DNA of 64,000 nucleotides. It comes from an uncultured Verrucomicrobiota bacterium (GTDB taxonomy: Bacteria > Verrucomicrobiota > Verrucomicrobiia > Limisphaerales > UBA9464). Both the position numbers and the translations under genes were made by a program. Within the stretch, counting starts at the first letter, position 1. Every line of letters starts with the position of its first letter. The notes under the pieces are model-generated. The model ran no database searches. It had not been told where the DNA came from and saw only the letters and a list, made by a program, of their open reading frames with translations. Shown in pieces: positions 18,990 through 29,003 of this stretch. The stretch is taken from the NCBI GenBank assembly GCA_903907925.1, contig CAIVQB010000127.1, forward strand, positions 1 through 64,000, read 5' to 3'.

Positions 18990-19014
18990 GCCGAACCCCG
19001 ATGACACGACAGGC

Positions 19015-19131
19015 AGGACACTGATTGCACGAATTCGCATGGATTCCTGAAGAGCGGATCGAATCCGGTCCATTCCGTTCCATACCATTCGATCGGTTTG
19101 AATCCGTGTGAATCCGTGAAATCGGTGTCCA
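19015..19131. repeat. Dispersed 'ACGGATT/GAATCCG' intergenic repeat, copy B
   Basis: GGATTCCTGAAGAGCGGATCGAATCCGGTCCATTCCGTTCC...GAATCCGTGTGAATCCGTGAAATC. Confidence 0.7.
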
Positions 19132-19144
19132 ATTCCCCACCGGC

Positions 19145-19834
19145 CTACCGCGATTCGTTGTGTGCGGGGTTGATGTAGTGGGATTCAACGAGCACCGCGG
19201 CACGAGTAAGCCAGGCGGAATCGGAAACCAGCGGTGTCCAGACAGCGCCGGCGTTTTCGGCGGCGGTGGCCAGCATCGCCTCCTCCCAGGCGGCGCGATG
19301 GATGCCCGGTGGCAGGGGTTGGACTGAACCTTGGATTAGGAGACCGGATCGGTTCCGGCGTTGCGCGGCCCCGGCCACCTTGCGGCCGTCCCGCACCAGA
19401 TCGTGTTGTTCCCAGCCTCCGGCAAAACACCGACCTGCCGCCTGAAGATCCCGAACCGGGGCCAGGGCACTGTCGATTCGGAGTCGTCCAAACGCATCGC
19501 GAATCCATTGGTGAATCCGGCAATAACTCTCCGTCGCCCGTAACGCGTACCACGCATGTCCTGGCGGAATCACCACCGAGTAGGTCCAGTCCGCGCCATG
19601 AGGCACGAGACCGCCACCGGTCGGGCGCCGGATCAACGGCCGGAGCGCCGTCGCCGCGGCCACCTCCTCGTAACGCTGGGAACACCCGAAGGTCGACGCG
19701 GGCTCAGTCCACCCATAAAACCGCAGCACCGGCCGCCCCAAAGAGGCCGCGTGTTCGAGGAGCGCGTGGTCCAGCGCCATGTTGAAGGCCGGATGTCCGA
19801 TTTCAAACGGAAGCACCCGCCAGACATCATCCAT
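19145..19834 (-). CDS. Lipoate-protein ligase A / octanoyltransferase LipM-like
   Basis: MDDVWRVLPFEIGHPAFNMALDHALLEHAASLGRPVLRFYGWTEPASTFGCSQRYEEV...RRPTGGGLVPHGADWTYSVVIP. Confidence 0.88.
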   Translation of the reverse strand: MDDVWRVLPFEIGHPAFNMALDHALLEHAASLGRPVLRFYGWTEPASTFGCSQRYEEVAAATALRPLIRRPTGGGLVPHGADWTYSVVIPPGHAWYALRATESYCRIHQWIRDAFGRLRIDSALAPVRDLQAAGRCFAGGWEQHDLVRDGRKVAGAAQRRNRSGLLIQGSVQPLPPGIHRAAWEEAMLATAAENAGAVWTPLVSDSAWLTRAAVLVESHYINPAHNESR

Positions 19835-19942
19835 GGCGTGAATGTCCGTCGGAGCGGGCCGGTTCGCCAATGCCTTTCCGCCCGTTTTTCCAAGGGTCGT
19901 TGTTGCCAGCCGCGGTCCTCCATGGCAACCAATCGCCGTCCT

Positions 19943-21397
19943 ATGCGAATTCGAAGAATCCACGCACTGTTTTGCCTGCTGGCCCTCCTCGTCTCGACTG
20001 GTTGCGATTCGTCGCAAACGGCGATCGAGGCGCGCTGGCGCTTCATCGGGCTTCAGGCCCTTTCCCAGCAGACCAACGCCCCGGCGGCGGCCGCCGCGGT
20101 CCGGCTTCCGGAATTTGCCAGGCTTCGTGGCCCTCTCGCCGATCGGATTGCCGCCGCGCTCTGGGAATCCACCGCCGGAAACACCAACCTGCCCGCCGCC
20201 CAGCGCGTGGCGATCCAGCCGCTCATCACCGACGTGCTCGATCATCTCAGCCTCGGTCAGATTGTCCGCACCACCGCAGGCCGCCGCGAATGGGTGATCG
20301 TTGTTCCCGGCGACGCCGCCCGCGCCCACGCATGGGAAACTGCATGGCCCGCCTTCTTCAAAGCCGCCCGGGGAACAACCGACGGTGCCGGCTCGGCCAC
20401 GGTGCTGTTCCAAACCGGATGGATCATTGCGGTCTCGGATGCCAACGCCACTCCTCCGCAATCAGTGATGACCGCCCTCGCGCAAATCCCCGTGGAACCG
20501 CAGGCGGTCCTGCATCTTGAGACCTCACTGGCTCATCAACCCCGGATCCAGTTGACCGCGGCCGCCCGTCAGGGAGCAATTCGGGCCGAGGCTCATTGGG
20601 TTCAGGATCAGAAATTCCCCGACCCACTCCCGGCTTGGGAGCGACCCAGCATCATTCGGGATCCCCTGATCCACTTCACCGCAGCGCGCGGCATTGCCGC
20701 CTGGGCGGCTCAATTCGACTGGCTCAAGACCGTCGCAGGCACCGACGTACCCGATCAGATTTTTGTCTGGGGCAAACCGGCGGCCACCACCAACAGTCCG
20801 GCCCTTCAAACCTACGTGGCCGCCCGCGTTGCCCAACCCGAGACCTGGATCGACCGCAGTTTTCAGCAGGTGCAACCGCTCTATCCGGCGGAACCCGCCG
20901 CACCCATCTGGTCGGGCCAGTTGATGTTGGAAACAAACCATCACAGCGCGTTGATCGCCGGCTTCCCACCCGTTCGGCTGGCTCCGATCCACGAAGGAAA
21001 CCGGAGTTACGTTCTTCTGGGGATGATGCCGCAGGGGCCTTCAAAACTTCCGTTCCCACCCGAACTCGCCGCACAGGTCGAGCGACCCGGAATCCTCTAT
21101 TACCAATGGGAAATCGTCGCGGAGGCGTTCTCCAACTTCAACGCCGCAGTGCAGGCCGGGGACATCCTCCGGCGGCGGTTGCCGTCGACCCAGCGTCCTG
21201 GGATTGCCTGGGCCATCGCGGCCAGCGCGGCCATGGGTGAGACCGTCACCGAAGCGCAGGTGTCGGGTCCGCGCGAATTCACGGTGAAACGCAAGTCACC
21301 CGCCGGCTTGAGCGCGGCGGAGATGATCTACTTCGCACGCTGGATCGACGGACCCGCGTTGTCCCGTCCCCAGGCCGCCGCGAAACCTTCCCGCTGA
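19943..21397 (+). CDS. Predicted lipoprotein of unknown function
   Basis: [24 protein letters not shown] lipobox (alternative start 19922); no family recognised. Confidence 0.7.
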   Translation: MRIRRIHALFCLLALLVSTGCDSSQTAIEARWRFIGLQALSQQTNAPAAAAAVRLPEFARLRGPLADRIAAALWESTAGNTNLPAAQRVAIQPLITDVLDHLSLGQIVRTTAGRREWVIVVPGDAARAHAWETAWPAFFKAARGTTDGAGSATVLFQTGWIIAVSDANATPPQSVMTALAQIPVEPQAVLHLETSLAHQPRIQLTAAARQGAIRAEAHWVQDQKFPDPLPAWERPSIIRDPLIHFTAARGIAAWAAQFDWLKTVAGTDVPDQIFVWGKPAATTNSPALQTYVAARVAQPETWIDRSFQQVQPLYPAEPAAPIWSGQLMLETNHHSALIAGFPPVRLAPIHEGNRSYVLLGMMPQGPSKLPFPPELAAQVERPGILYYQWEIVAEAFSNFNAAVQAGDILRRRLPSTQRPGIAWAIAASAAMGETVTEAQVSGPREFTVKRKSPAGLSAAEMIYFARWIDGPALSRPQAAAKPSR

Positions 21398-21402
21398 TTC
21401 CC

Positions 21403-22152
21403 ATGCTGAAACTCGGCGTCAACATCGACCACGTCGCCACCCTCCGTCAGGCCCGGTACCGCGGCGCTCCGACGGATCGCCAGGTCGAACCGGATCCGGT
21501 GGCCGCGGCCCTAGCGTGTGAACAAGCCGGTTGCCACGGGATCACCGCCCATCTTCGCGAGGACCGGCGTCACATCATCGACAACGACGTCCGGCGGCTG
21601 CGGGATTCCATCCGCACCCGATTGAATCTCGAAATGGCGAATACGCCGGAGATCGTCGCCTTCGCGCTGGAGATCAAGCCCGCCATCGTCTGCCTGGTTC
21701 CAGAACACCGAATGGAAGTCACCACCGAGGGAGGACTCGACGTGGCGGGCCAGGAAGCGGCGCTGACCGAATTGCGCCGGCGGATGAACGATGCCGGAAT
21801 TGAGGTCAGCCTGTTCATCGATCCGGATCCTGCCCAGATCGACGCCTCGGCCCGGGTCGGGGCGCAGTTCATTGAGTTGCACACCGGCCGGTTCGCCGAT
21901 CACTACCACCGGAAGGACGCGCGCAACGAAGAGTTGCAACGGTTGATCCGGTCAGCCCGCCAGGCGCATGCGGCGGGACTGCTGGTAAACGCCGGCCATG
22001 GATTGACCGTGGAAAATGTCGCCCTGATCCACCTCGTCCCGCATCTCGTGGAACTGAACATCGGCCACAGCCTTGTCAGTCGCGCGATCTTCATCGGACT
22101 CGACGCGGCCATCCGGGAGATGCTGGGAGTCCTGCAGAACTATCCCGGCTAG
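21403..22152 (+). CDS. pdxJ: Pyridoxine 5'-phosphate synthase
   Basis: [55 protein letters not shown]...ELHTGRFAD...[11 protein letters not shown]. Confidence 0.97.
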   Translation: MLKLGVNIDHVATLRQARYRGAPTDRQVEPDPVAAALACEQAGCHGITAHLREDRRHIIDNDVRRLRDSIRTRLNLEMANTPEIVAFALEIKPAIVCLVPEHRMEVTTEGGLDVAGQEAALTELRRRMNDAGIEVSLFIDPDPAQIDASARVGAQFIELHTGRFADHYHRKDARNEELQRLIRSARQAHAAGLLVNAGHGLTVENVALIHLVPHLVELNIGHSLVSRAIFIGLDAAIREMLGVLQNYPG

Positions 22153-23234
22153 GCCGGAGCGGCACCCGCCGTCCGGACCTGCCGGGTCACGCCGGTGATG
22201 CGCGGCACGCGGACCGACTCAAATTCCTCAATCTTTCGACGCAGCTTGGCGAGGGCGAGATTTTGAAGCTGGCGGATTCGCTCCCGCGTCACGCCAAATC
22301 GGTGCCCGATTTCGTCCAGAGTTTTCTCGCCGCCCCCTTCCAGACCGAATCGTTCCTGAAGGATGGACAACTCCCGCGGAGGGAGCCCCGGCAGGAAACG
22401 GCGGACCATCTCGTGCACGGTTCGCTGCTGCAGTTCCTCAAACGGATCCAGCGTGTCGGTGGCTGGCACCACGTCGGCCAGCGGACTGGAATCGTCGTCG
22501 CCCAACGGCGCGTCCAGCGAAGCGGTCTTCATTGAGGACCGCATCCACAGCCGCACCTTCTTCACCGGAACCTCCAACTCTTCCGCCAAGTCCTCGTCGG
22601 TGGCCTCGCGGCCGAACACTTCACGAAGCTCATGCGCCGCCCGTCGCATGCGGTTGACCTTGTCGACGAGGTGAACTGGAAGCCGGATCGTCTTGGACTG
22701 ATTGGCCAGTGCCCGCTTGATCGATTGTTTGATCCACCAGGAACCGTAGGTGGATAGTTTCCCGCCCTTCGCCGGATCAAAGCGTTCGACTCCCTTCATC
22801 AGACCGATGTTACCTTCATTGATCAGGTCGAGCAGCGGGAGTCCGTAGCCCTCGTAGTCCCGCGCGATTTTGATCACCAGCCGCAGATTCGCCCGGATCA
22901 TGTGTTCCCGTGCGGCGGCATCCCCCTGGCGGATTCGCGCCGCCAACGCGTTCTCTTCATCGATCGTCAACAGTGGAACTTCAACCGCGTCGCGAAGGTA
23001 CAGCGTCAGTGCCGATCTGGATTCATAGGGCGTGGAAACCGTCTCCACGTTCCCCGCGGCTCGTGGCACGCGAACTTCCAAAACGGTGGACGGACCGGAC
23101 GAGGATGAGGTCTGGGAATGGGTGCCCGTGCGGAACGAGGCGACCTTCGGCACCCGGGGGATCCGACGCTGCCGGGGTCGCGCCGGTGAAGCAACCCGAC
23201 TCGGCCCTCCCGCCATTTCAAAGGAAACTTTCAT
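22149..23234 (-). CDS. Sigma-70 family RNA polymerase sigma factor (RpoD/RpoS-like, group 2 candidate)
   Basis: [61 protein letters not shown] (region 2); [29 protein letters not shown] (region 4.2). Confidence 0.93.
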   Translation of the reverse strand: MKVSFEMAGGPSRVASPARPRQRRIPRVPKVASFRTGTHSQTSSSSGPSTVLEVRVPRAAGNVETVSTPYESRSALTLYLRDAVEVPLLTIDEENALAARIRQGDAAAREHMIRANLRLVIKIARDYEGYGLPLLDLINEGNIGLMKGVERFDPAKGGKLSTYGSWWIKQSIKRALANQSKTIRLPVHLVDKVNRMRRAAHELREVFGREATDEDLAEELEVPVKKVRLWMRSSMKTASLDAPLGDDDSSPLADVVPATDTLDPFEELQQRTVHEMVRRFLPGLPPRELSILQERFGLEGGGEKTLDEIGHRFGVTRERIRQLQNLALAKLRRKIEEFESVRVPRITGVTRQVRTAGAAPA

Positions 23235-23283
23235 GAGTGAAACTCCAATCTGATTGATTCAAGCGACGTGCGCGCACTCAATC

Positions 23284-23338
23284 GTTCATGTATTGTCTAT
23301 GTATTGACCATTTAGTCAACTATTTGTTCATGTTTTAC
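23284..23338. promoter_or_regulatory. Candidate operator/promoter between divergent sigma and CarH-like genes
   Basis: ATGTATTG at 23288 and 23299 (11-bp spacing), GTTCATGT at 23284 and 23326, TTGAC-N6-GTCAA inverted repeat at 23304-23319. Confidence 0.45.
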
Positions 23339-23403
23339 TCATCAGCGACAAGATTCTGTTGAGTTTTGTCTAAGTATATGTCGGGGTTTCACCTGATCCT
23401 GCA

Positions 23404-24372
23404 ATGACTGAACTTCGACACACTCTTCAAACCGTTTCCAACCGAACGGGTCTGAGCCCGCACGTCATCCGGGTGTGGGAACGGCGGTATGGGACGGTCA
23501 GCCCGGGCCGTTCGGAGGGGAATCAGCGCCGTTATTCGGATGGGGATCTCCGTCGATTGACGCTGCTGAGCCAGGCGACGCGACAGGGTCACCGCATTGG
23601 TACGGTGGCTGAGTTGGCCACGGATCAGCTTGAAGCGCTGGTCGACCATCTGCCCGGCGTCGAAACCTCTTCAAGCGATGGCGGTTCCGCAGCTCCTGCG
23701 GTTTCGGGCCTTCCGGTCGACGCCGCCACCACCACCGCGGCCCGCCTCCTGAGGTCCACACTTGAAGCGGTGGCGGCGATGGACGGGGTCCGATTGGAAG
23801 AACTTTTGGAGCGGGGATCGGTCGAACTCGGACAGACCGGCCTGCTCCTCAAAGTCGTGGTGCCGCTGGTGGAGCAAATCGGCGAAGGCTGGCGCACGGG
23901 AGACCTGCAAATCGCCCACGAACATGTTGCATCGGCCGTGCTCCGCACCTATCTCGGCGCCGTCAGCCGTCCGATGGCATTGCATCCGACCGCACCGGTG
24001 CTGGTGGCGACGACTCCCACCGGGCAATTGCACGAGCTCGGCGCGATCCTCGCAGGCGCGTTGGCCGCGACGCAGGGATGGCGCGTGGTCTATGCCGGCC
24101 CGTCCCTGCCTGCGGCCGAGATCGCCGCCACCGCGCGTCAACATGCCGCGGGAGTGGTGGCCCTGAGCCTGGTGCATCCGTCCGATGACCGCGAGATGGC
24201 CGGGGAACTGGGCCGCCTTCGCCGGCTTCTACCGCCAGCGGTTGCGGTGATTGCCGGAGGCCGCGCCGCCGCGGCGTATCGGGATTCGCTGGAGGCCATT
24301 GGCGCCATTCCCGTCGAGAACCTCGACGCCTTCCTTTCGTTGCTTCACCGCCTTCGCCGCGAACCCCAGTAA
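23404..24372 (+). CDS. MerR-family regulator with cobalamin-binding domain (CarH/LitR-like)
   Basis: MerR HTH LQTVSNRTGLSPHVIRVWERRYG...NQRRYSDGDLRRL; W-RTGDLQIAH-EH (Wx9EH); TGQLHELGAILAGAL B12-domain His. Confidence 0.88.
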   Translation: MTELRHTLQTVSNRTGLSPHVIRVWERRYGTVSPGRSEGNQRRYSDGDLRRLTLLSQATRQGHRIGTVAELATDQLEALVDHLPGVETSSSDGGSAAPAVSGLPVDAATTTAARLLRSTLEAVAAMDGVRLEELLERGSVELGQTGLLLKVVVPLVEQIGEGWRTGDLQIAHEHVASAVLRTYLGAVSRPMALHPTAPVLVATTPTGQLHELGAILAGALAATQGWRVVYAGPSLPAAEIAATARQHAAGVVALSLVHPSDDREMAGELGRLRRLLPPAVAVIAGGRAAAAYRDSLEAIGAIPVENLDAFLSLLHRLRREPQ

Positions 24373-24393
24373 CGATCCGTCGCCACCGCGCCC

Positions 24394-27300
24394 CTACATC
24401 CGAGCGCGTTCCTGGGTCCCGTGGGGTTGGGGATCCGCATGCCAGGCGCGAATTTCATCCAGTCCACCCGAAACCAGCGTATCGGCGTCGCGGAATGCCA
24501 GTGAAGTGACGCCCTTGCGATGCCCGTGCAACGACGCCAGCCGCAGTCGCGATTTCAAATCCCAGACCTGCACCACGCCGTCCAGACTTCCGGCAAACAG
24601 TCGTGTCGCGTCCGGACTGAACGCCACCGAAAGCGTTCCGCTGGTCTGCGATTCCAGCGTCGCCAGCTCGGATGCCGAGGCCACACTCCACAGCTTGATG
24701 CTTCCATCGGTGCAACCCGAAGCCAGCTCGGTGGAGTCCGCCGAAAACGCCAACCCCGGCACCTGAGTGGAGTGCCGGCCGAGCAGTCGGCTGCCGCCGC
24801 GGAGCACGTCGTTCAACTGGACCCGGCCCCCACTGTCGGACGAGGCCAGCCATCGGTTATCCGGCGAAAACACCGGGATTTCCGCCGCCCCGCTGAACTC
24901 GCGCACCAGTCGGCCGGCTTCCACGTCCCAGACCTGGAGATGATTGGTCCCCTCCGTTCCGGACATGAACCACGCCCCCAGGCCGATCGCGAGCAATCGT
25001 CCGTCGGGCGAAAATCGGACTGTGGCGACCGGATTGGTCCGACCGGCATCGAAGGTCCGGCGTTTTCCGGTGTTGAGATCCTGAAGTGTCAGCAGGCCGT
25101 TCCGCGAATAATAGGCCAGACGATGAGTCGCCGGGTGGTAGGTTTTTGCCCGCAGACTGGCCAGATTGGTGTCGGCGATCCGGGCCATCGGATTGGGATC
25201 GCCGAGTCGATGCAGGCTCCATTCCATTTGCGGCGTGGACGACCACCAGTGAAGGCCGTCCGGCAGCAGCTCCGCCCACAGACTTCCCGCTGGAACCTCC
25301 GCGGGCGGAACGGAACGGGTGACCGCGGACGGCACGTTCCAAAAGCGAACTTCGCCGACGGCGCAAACGGACACCAGCGTGTTCCCGTTGGGCGAATACG
25401 CCAGGCCGCCGGAAACGGAATCGCGGCTCCGCAACAACCCGATCTGATGCCCGGTGGCCACGTCCCAGATCCGCACCGTCCGATCCCGCGAACTGGTCGC
25501 CACCCGCCGTCCGTCGGGCGAAAACGTCGTCGCCAGGACGGCATCCGAATGCCCCTGCAAGACGACCGTTGCCGTTCCCTGTCGGAGATCCCACAAGCGC
25601 GCCGTTTTATCCACGCCACCGGAAACGAGAAAGCGTCCATCCGGCGAGAATTCAAGGCCGGTCACCAGTTGGACCCAGCCCGGTTCAAAATCGTGTCCAC
25701 GCAGACGGATCACTGGCGACCCCGCCGCCACGCCGCGAACGCTCAACGTCCCGTCGTCATTGGCGTAGGCGAAGCGCGAGCCGTCGGGACTGAACACCGG
25801 CACGTTGAGGCGCTGCGATGAGGGCAACGAAACCCGCGATGTCCGTCCCGATCCGTCCAGACCGACCTCGACGATCTCGGTCTCCAGCCGGGTCGCCGCC
25901 CGCCGCATCACCGCCAGCACCAGATGCGAACCGTCCGCGGAAAAGGCGAGATTCGCTACCGCCCCGGCGACGGTGAATCGGGACAGTTCCCCCCAGCCAG
26001 CCCGTTCGATGACGTGGAGAACAGTGTTGGTGGTTTGAAGGTCGAAATGGACCACGGCGAGGCGTTCTGTGTCGCGCGACACCGCGATCCGCGCCATTTG
26101 GTTCGTCGCCCCACCACCGCCCAGCTTCCGAACCGGCACCGATCCCGCGGGCAGGCCATGAAGTTGGACGGTTCCGTCCGAAAGCGCGGTGACCAACTGC
26201 CGCCCATTCCCGACAAAGGCAGCATCCAGCACCGGAAGTGGCGAGATGGGTAAAACCGACTCTTCATCGCCCCGGCTCAACGCCGAGAGAAACCGCCATT
26301 CCCATCCGCGAAGATCCCCTTCGGATTCCGATCCCAGCCGGGCTCCGGCGGCCAGCGGATCCTGGCGTTCCAGCAACTCCCGGGTCCGACGGGTGTCGCC
26401 CGCCTCGGCCGCCTGCGCCGCCTCCTGGAGATTGGCCGCGTACAACTGACGGCGAACCCGGAGTTCATTGGCCTCGGCGCGAACACGCTGTTGATCCGCA
26501 CCGTGCCGTGCCTGATTGATATGGTAGGCGGCGATCGGCGATCCGATGGCAATCACCAGCAGCAGCGTGAGCGTGGCCCGCGCAAATCCGGCGAGCAGCG
26601 GATGCCGGCGGGCGTAACGCCACGAACGTTCCACCTGGGTGATGCGACGCGCGTGAATTGGTTCATCGCGCAGGAAACGTCCCAATTCGTCCGCAACCTC
26701 CCGGGCGTTGCGATACCGCCGGACGGGACGTTTCTCCAGGCATTTGAGGCAGATGGTTTCCAGATCGCGCGGAACCCCGGGCCGCAGCGCCCGCGGCCGA
26801 ACGGGTTCAAGTTTCATCACCGCTTCCACGGTGTCGGCGAATGTCTCACCGCGAAACGGCGGCCGGTCGGTGAGGAGGTAATACAACGTGGCACCGATCC
26901 CGAACACATCGGTCCTGACGCCGATCGATCCAAATCGCGCCGAGGCCTGCTCGGGCGCCATGAAGTTCGGCGACCCCGCACCCGACGCGGCATCCATCCC
27001 GGCAGGCGCGTCGGGCCCCACCCGACGGGCCAGGCCGAAATCCGTGATTTGGGGTTCGTCGCGGTGATCAATGATCACGTTGGCCGGCTTGAGATCGCAG
27101 TGCGTCACCCCCCGCGAATGCGCGTAGTCGATGGCGGCGGCGATCTTCTCGGCGTAGATCGCGGCCTTTCGGGCGGAAATGGTGTGGGTCCGGACGAACG
27201 ACGAGAGATTCTCGCCCTCGATGAATTCCATCGAAAAGAACAACTGCCCCTCGACCTCGCCGACCTCGTAGATGCCGACGATGTTCGGATGATCGAGACT

Positions 27301-27519
27301 CGCTGCGGCACGGGCTTCCGCGAGCAGGAGGTCACGGCTCGCACCCGCCGAGCCCACGCCCTCCTTCAACATCTTGATGGCGCACAACCGTTCGAGACCC
27401 GGCTGGCGCGCCTTGTGAATCACCCCCGCCCCGCCCCGACCCACCTCCTCCAACAATTCGTAATTCCCGAACCGCAACGGCGGGGTCCCGGGCGATCCAG
27501 TGAGGTCATCAACATTCAC
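24394..27519 (-). CDS. Serine/threonine protein kinase with C-terminal WD40 repeats
   Basis: FGNYELLEEVGRGGAGVIHKARQPGLERLCAIKML...HCDLKPANVIIDHRDEPQITDFGLA; repeated FSPDGRFLVSGGVDKTARLWDL units. Confidence 0.93.
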   Translation of the reverse strand: MNVDDLTGSPGTPPLRFGNYELLEEVGRGGAGVIHKARQPGLERLCAIKMLKEGVGSAGASRDLLLAEARAAASLDHPNIVGIYEVGEVEGQLFFSMEFIEGENLSSFVRTHTISARKAAIYAEKIAAAIDYAHSRGVTHCDLKPANVIIDHRDEPQITDFGLARRVGPDAPAGMDAASGAGSPNFMAPEQASARFGSIGVRTDVFGIGATLYYLLTDRPPFRGETFADTVEAVMKLEPVRPRALRPGVPRDLETICLKCLEKRPVRRYRNAREVADELGRFLRDEPIHARRITQVERSWRYARRHPLLAGFARATLTLLLVIAIGSPIAAYHINQARHGADQQRVRAEANELRVRRQLYAANLQEAAQAAEAGDTRRTRELLERQDPLAAGARLGSESEGDLRGWEWRFLSALSRGDEESVLPISPLPVLDAAFVGNGRQLVTALSDGTVQLHGLPAGSVPVRKLGGGGATNQMARIAVSRDTERLAVVHFDLQTTNTVLHVIERAGWGELSRFTVAGAVANLAFSADGSHLVLAVMRRAATRLETEIVEVGLDGSGRTSRVSLPSSQRLNVPVFSPDGSRFAYANDDGTLSVRGVAAGSPVIRLRGHDFEPGWVQLVTGLEFSPDGRFLVSGGVDKTARLWDLRQGTATVVLQGHSDAVLATTFSPDGRRVATSSRDRTVRIWDVATGHQIGLLRSRDSVSGGLAYSPNGNTLVSVCAVGEVRFWNVPSAVTRSVPPAEVPAGSLWAELLPDGLHWWSSTPQMEWSLHRLGDPNPMARIADTNLASLRAKTYHPATHRLAYYSRNGLLTLQDLNTGKRRTFDAGRTNPVATVRFSPDGRLLAIGLGAWFMSGTEGTNHLQVWDVEAGRLVREFSGAAEIPVFSPDNRWLASSDSGGRVQLNDVLRGGSRLLGRHSTQVPGLAFSADSTELASGCTDGSIKLWSVASASELATLESQTSGTLSVAFSPDATRLFAGSLDGVVQVWDLKSRLRLASLHGHRKGVTSLAFRDADTLVSGGLDEIRAWHADPQPHGTQERARM

Positions 27520-27603
27520 GCGCCCTTACTCTGCCCCGCTCTGGCGCAGTCTCCAGCGAAATTCGCGCCGACCATGCCGGAAGGGATTCATCCGAAAGGA
27601 GGT

Positions 27604-27709
27604 CAAAGGGCCAACGGCCCGCCCGATACCAGCCTTGGGCATCGCCCAAGGATTTGAACGCGGCCCATCTGATTCGGAGTCCCGCGTTCACGCGGTCCGG
27701 GAGCCCCAC
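27604..27709 (-). repeat. Three-hairpin repeat element, copy 1
   Basis: Minus-strand order: CCGCG-TGAA-CGCGG (27682-27695), CCTTGGGC-GAT-GCCCAAGG (27633-27651), GGGCC-GTT-GGCCC (27608-27620). Confidence 0.8.
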
Positions 27710-27736
27710 GACACCGCCACCGGTTCAACCCGACTC

Positions 27737-27770
27737 TTGACAACGAGGCCGACATTTTACATATGTAAAA
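27737..27770 (+). promoter_or_regulatory. Candidate promoter/operator for the FGE-family gene
   Basis: TTGACA (27737-27742), then 16-bp perfect palindrome TTTTACATATGTAAAA (27755-27770), 4 bp before the ATG at 27775. Confidence 0.4.
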
Positions 27771-27774
27771 CATC

Positions 27775-28971
27775 ATGTTTTCCAAGGGATTTATCTCCGC
27801 ATGTCTGATGGCCGTCGGCGTACTCGGCATCGAGAGGGTTCAAGCTCAGGAGCAAGCTACGGCGTCGGCCGGGATCGAGGGTGGCGTCGTCAAGGGAGTC
27901 ACCGTGACCGCTGGAGGTTCAGGATATCGCAGTGTTCCGTCAGTTCTATTGACCGGCGGAGGCGGGACCGGTGCCGCCGCGACGGCAGTGCTCAAGGGCG
28001 GCCGGGTCGCCTTGATCAACATCATCGAACCCGGAAATGGGTACACCGACGCTCCCACGGTGAACATCGCGGCACCCCCGAAGGCGGGGACGGTTGCCGT
28101 CGGGTCGGGTCCTTCCCTCTTGTTGACAGGTCCGCCCGGAGGAACCAACCGGGTCGAATGGAGTTCCAGTCCGACGGGGCCTTGGTTGAAGTGGACCAAC
28201 TTCGTCGTTGGGGCATTAGGCCAGACGGTGGTGGATCTTTCGGCAGCGGGTTCAACGAAGTTTTTTCGGACCGTTGTGGATTCAACTCCCGAGGGCTTCG
28301 TGTATGTCCCACCCGGAACATTCTTGATGGGCAGCCCGATCTGGGAGGACGGGCGCGATGACGACGAAACCCAGCATGAGGTCACCCTGACCCGGGGCTT
28401 CTGGATCTCGGACCATGAGACGACCCAGGCAGAATACGAATCGGTCATGGGGAACAACCCGAGCAATTTCAAGGGAAGCCAACTTCCCGTGGAGATGGTG
28501 AGCTGGCGCAATGCCGTCGCGTATTGCGAGCAGTTGACCGCCCAGGAACGGGCGGCGGGACGGATCACTTCTGACGAAGCCTATCGGTTGCCCACCGAAT
28601 CGGAGTGGGAATACGCCTGTCGGGCGGGGAGCACGGGAGCCTATTGCGGCGATTTGGAGGCAATCGCATGGTTTTTCCCGTTCTCCTCCTTTACGACGGC
28701 CGACGTGAAGTCCTTGAAACCGAATAACTGGGGCCTCTACGACATGAGTGGCAACGTGGCCGAGTGGTGCGAGGATTGGTACGGAGCCTATCCTAGTGGA
28801 CCGGTGACCGACCCGACCGGTCCCTCCAGCGGCCAGTACCGGGTGTTTCGCGGCGGAAGCTGGAACGATGGGGAGTCGAATCTGCGTTCGGCAGATCGGG
28901 ACGGTGGGCTCCCAGACAAGCACGACAGCTATTCATTGGGCCTGCGCCCTGTCTTCAGTTCGGCTCCGTAA
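27775..28971 (+). CDS. Secreted formylglycine-generating enzyme/SUMF1 family protein
   Basis: Signal-like N-terminus; EGFVYVPPGTFLMGSPIWEDGRDDDETQHEVTLTRGFWISDHETTQAEYESVMGNNPSNFKGS...PVEMVSWRNAVAYC...YRLPTESEWEYACRAG. Confidence 0.9.
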   Translation: MFSKGFISACLMAVGVLGIERVQAQEQATASAGIEGGVVKGVTVTAGGSGYRSVPSVLLTGGGGTGAAATAVLKGGRVALINIIEPGNGYTDAPTVNIAAPPKAGTVAVGSGPSLLLTGPPGGTNRVEWSSSPTGPWLKWTNFVVGALGQTVVDLSAAGSTKFFRTVVDSTPEGFVYVPPGTFLMGSPIWEDGRDDDETQHEVTLTRGFWISDHETTQAEYESVMGNNPSNFKGSQLPVEMVSWRNAVAYCEQLTAQERAAGRITSDEAYRLPTESEWEYACRAGSTGAYCGDLEAIAWFFPFSSFTTADVKSLKPNNWGLYDMSGNVAEWCEDWYGAYPSGPVTDPTGPSSGQYRVFRGGSWNDGESNLRSADRDGGLPDKHDSYSLGLRPVFSSAP

Positions 28972-29003
28972 AGGAACCCATCGGGCCATTTCGGATTGGA
29001 GAG

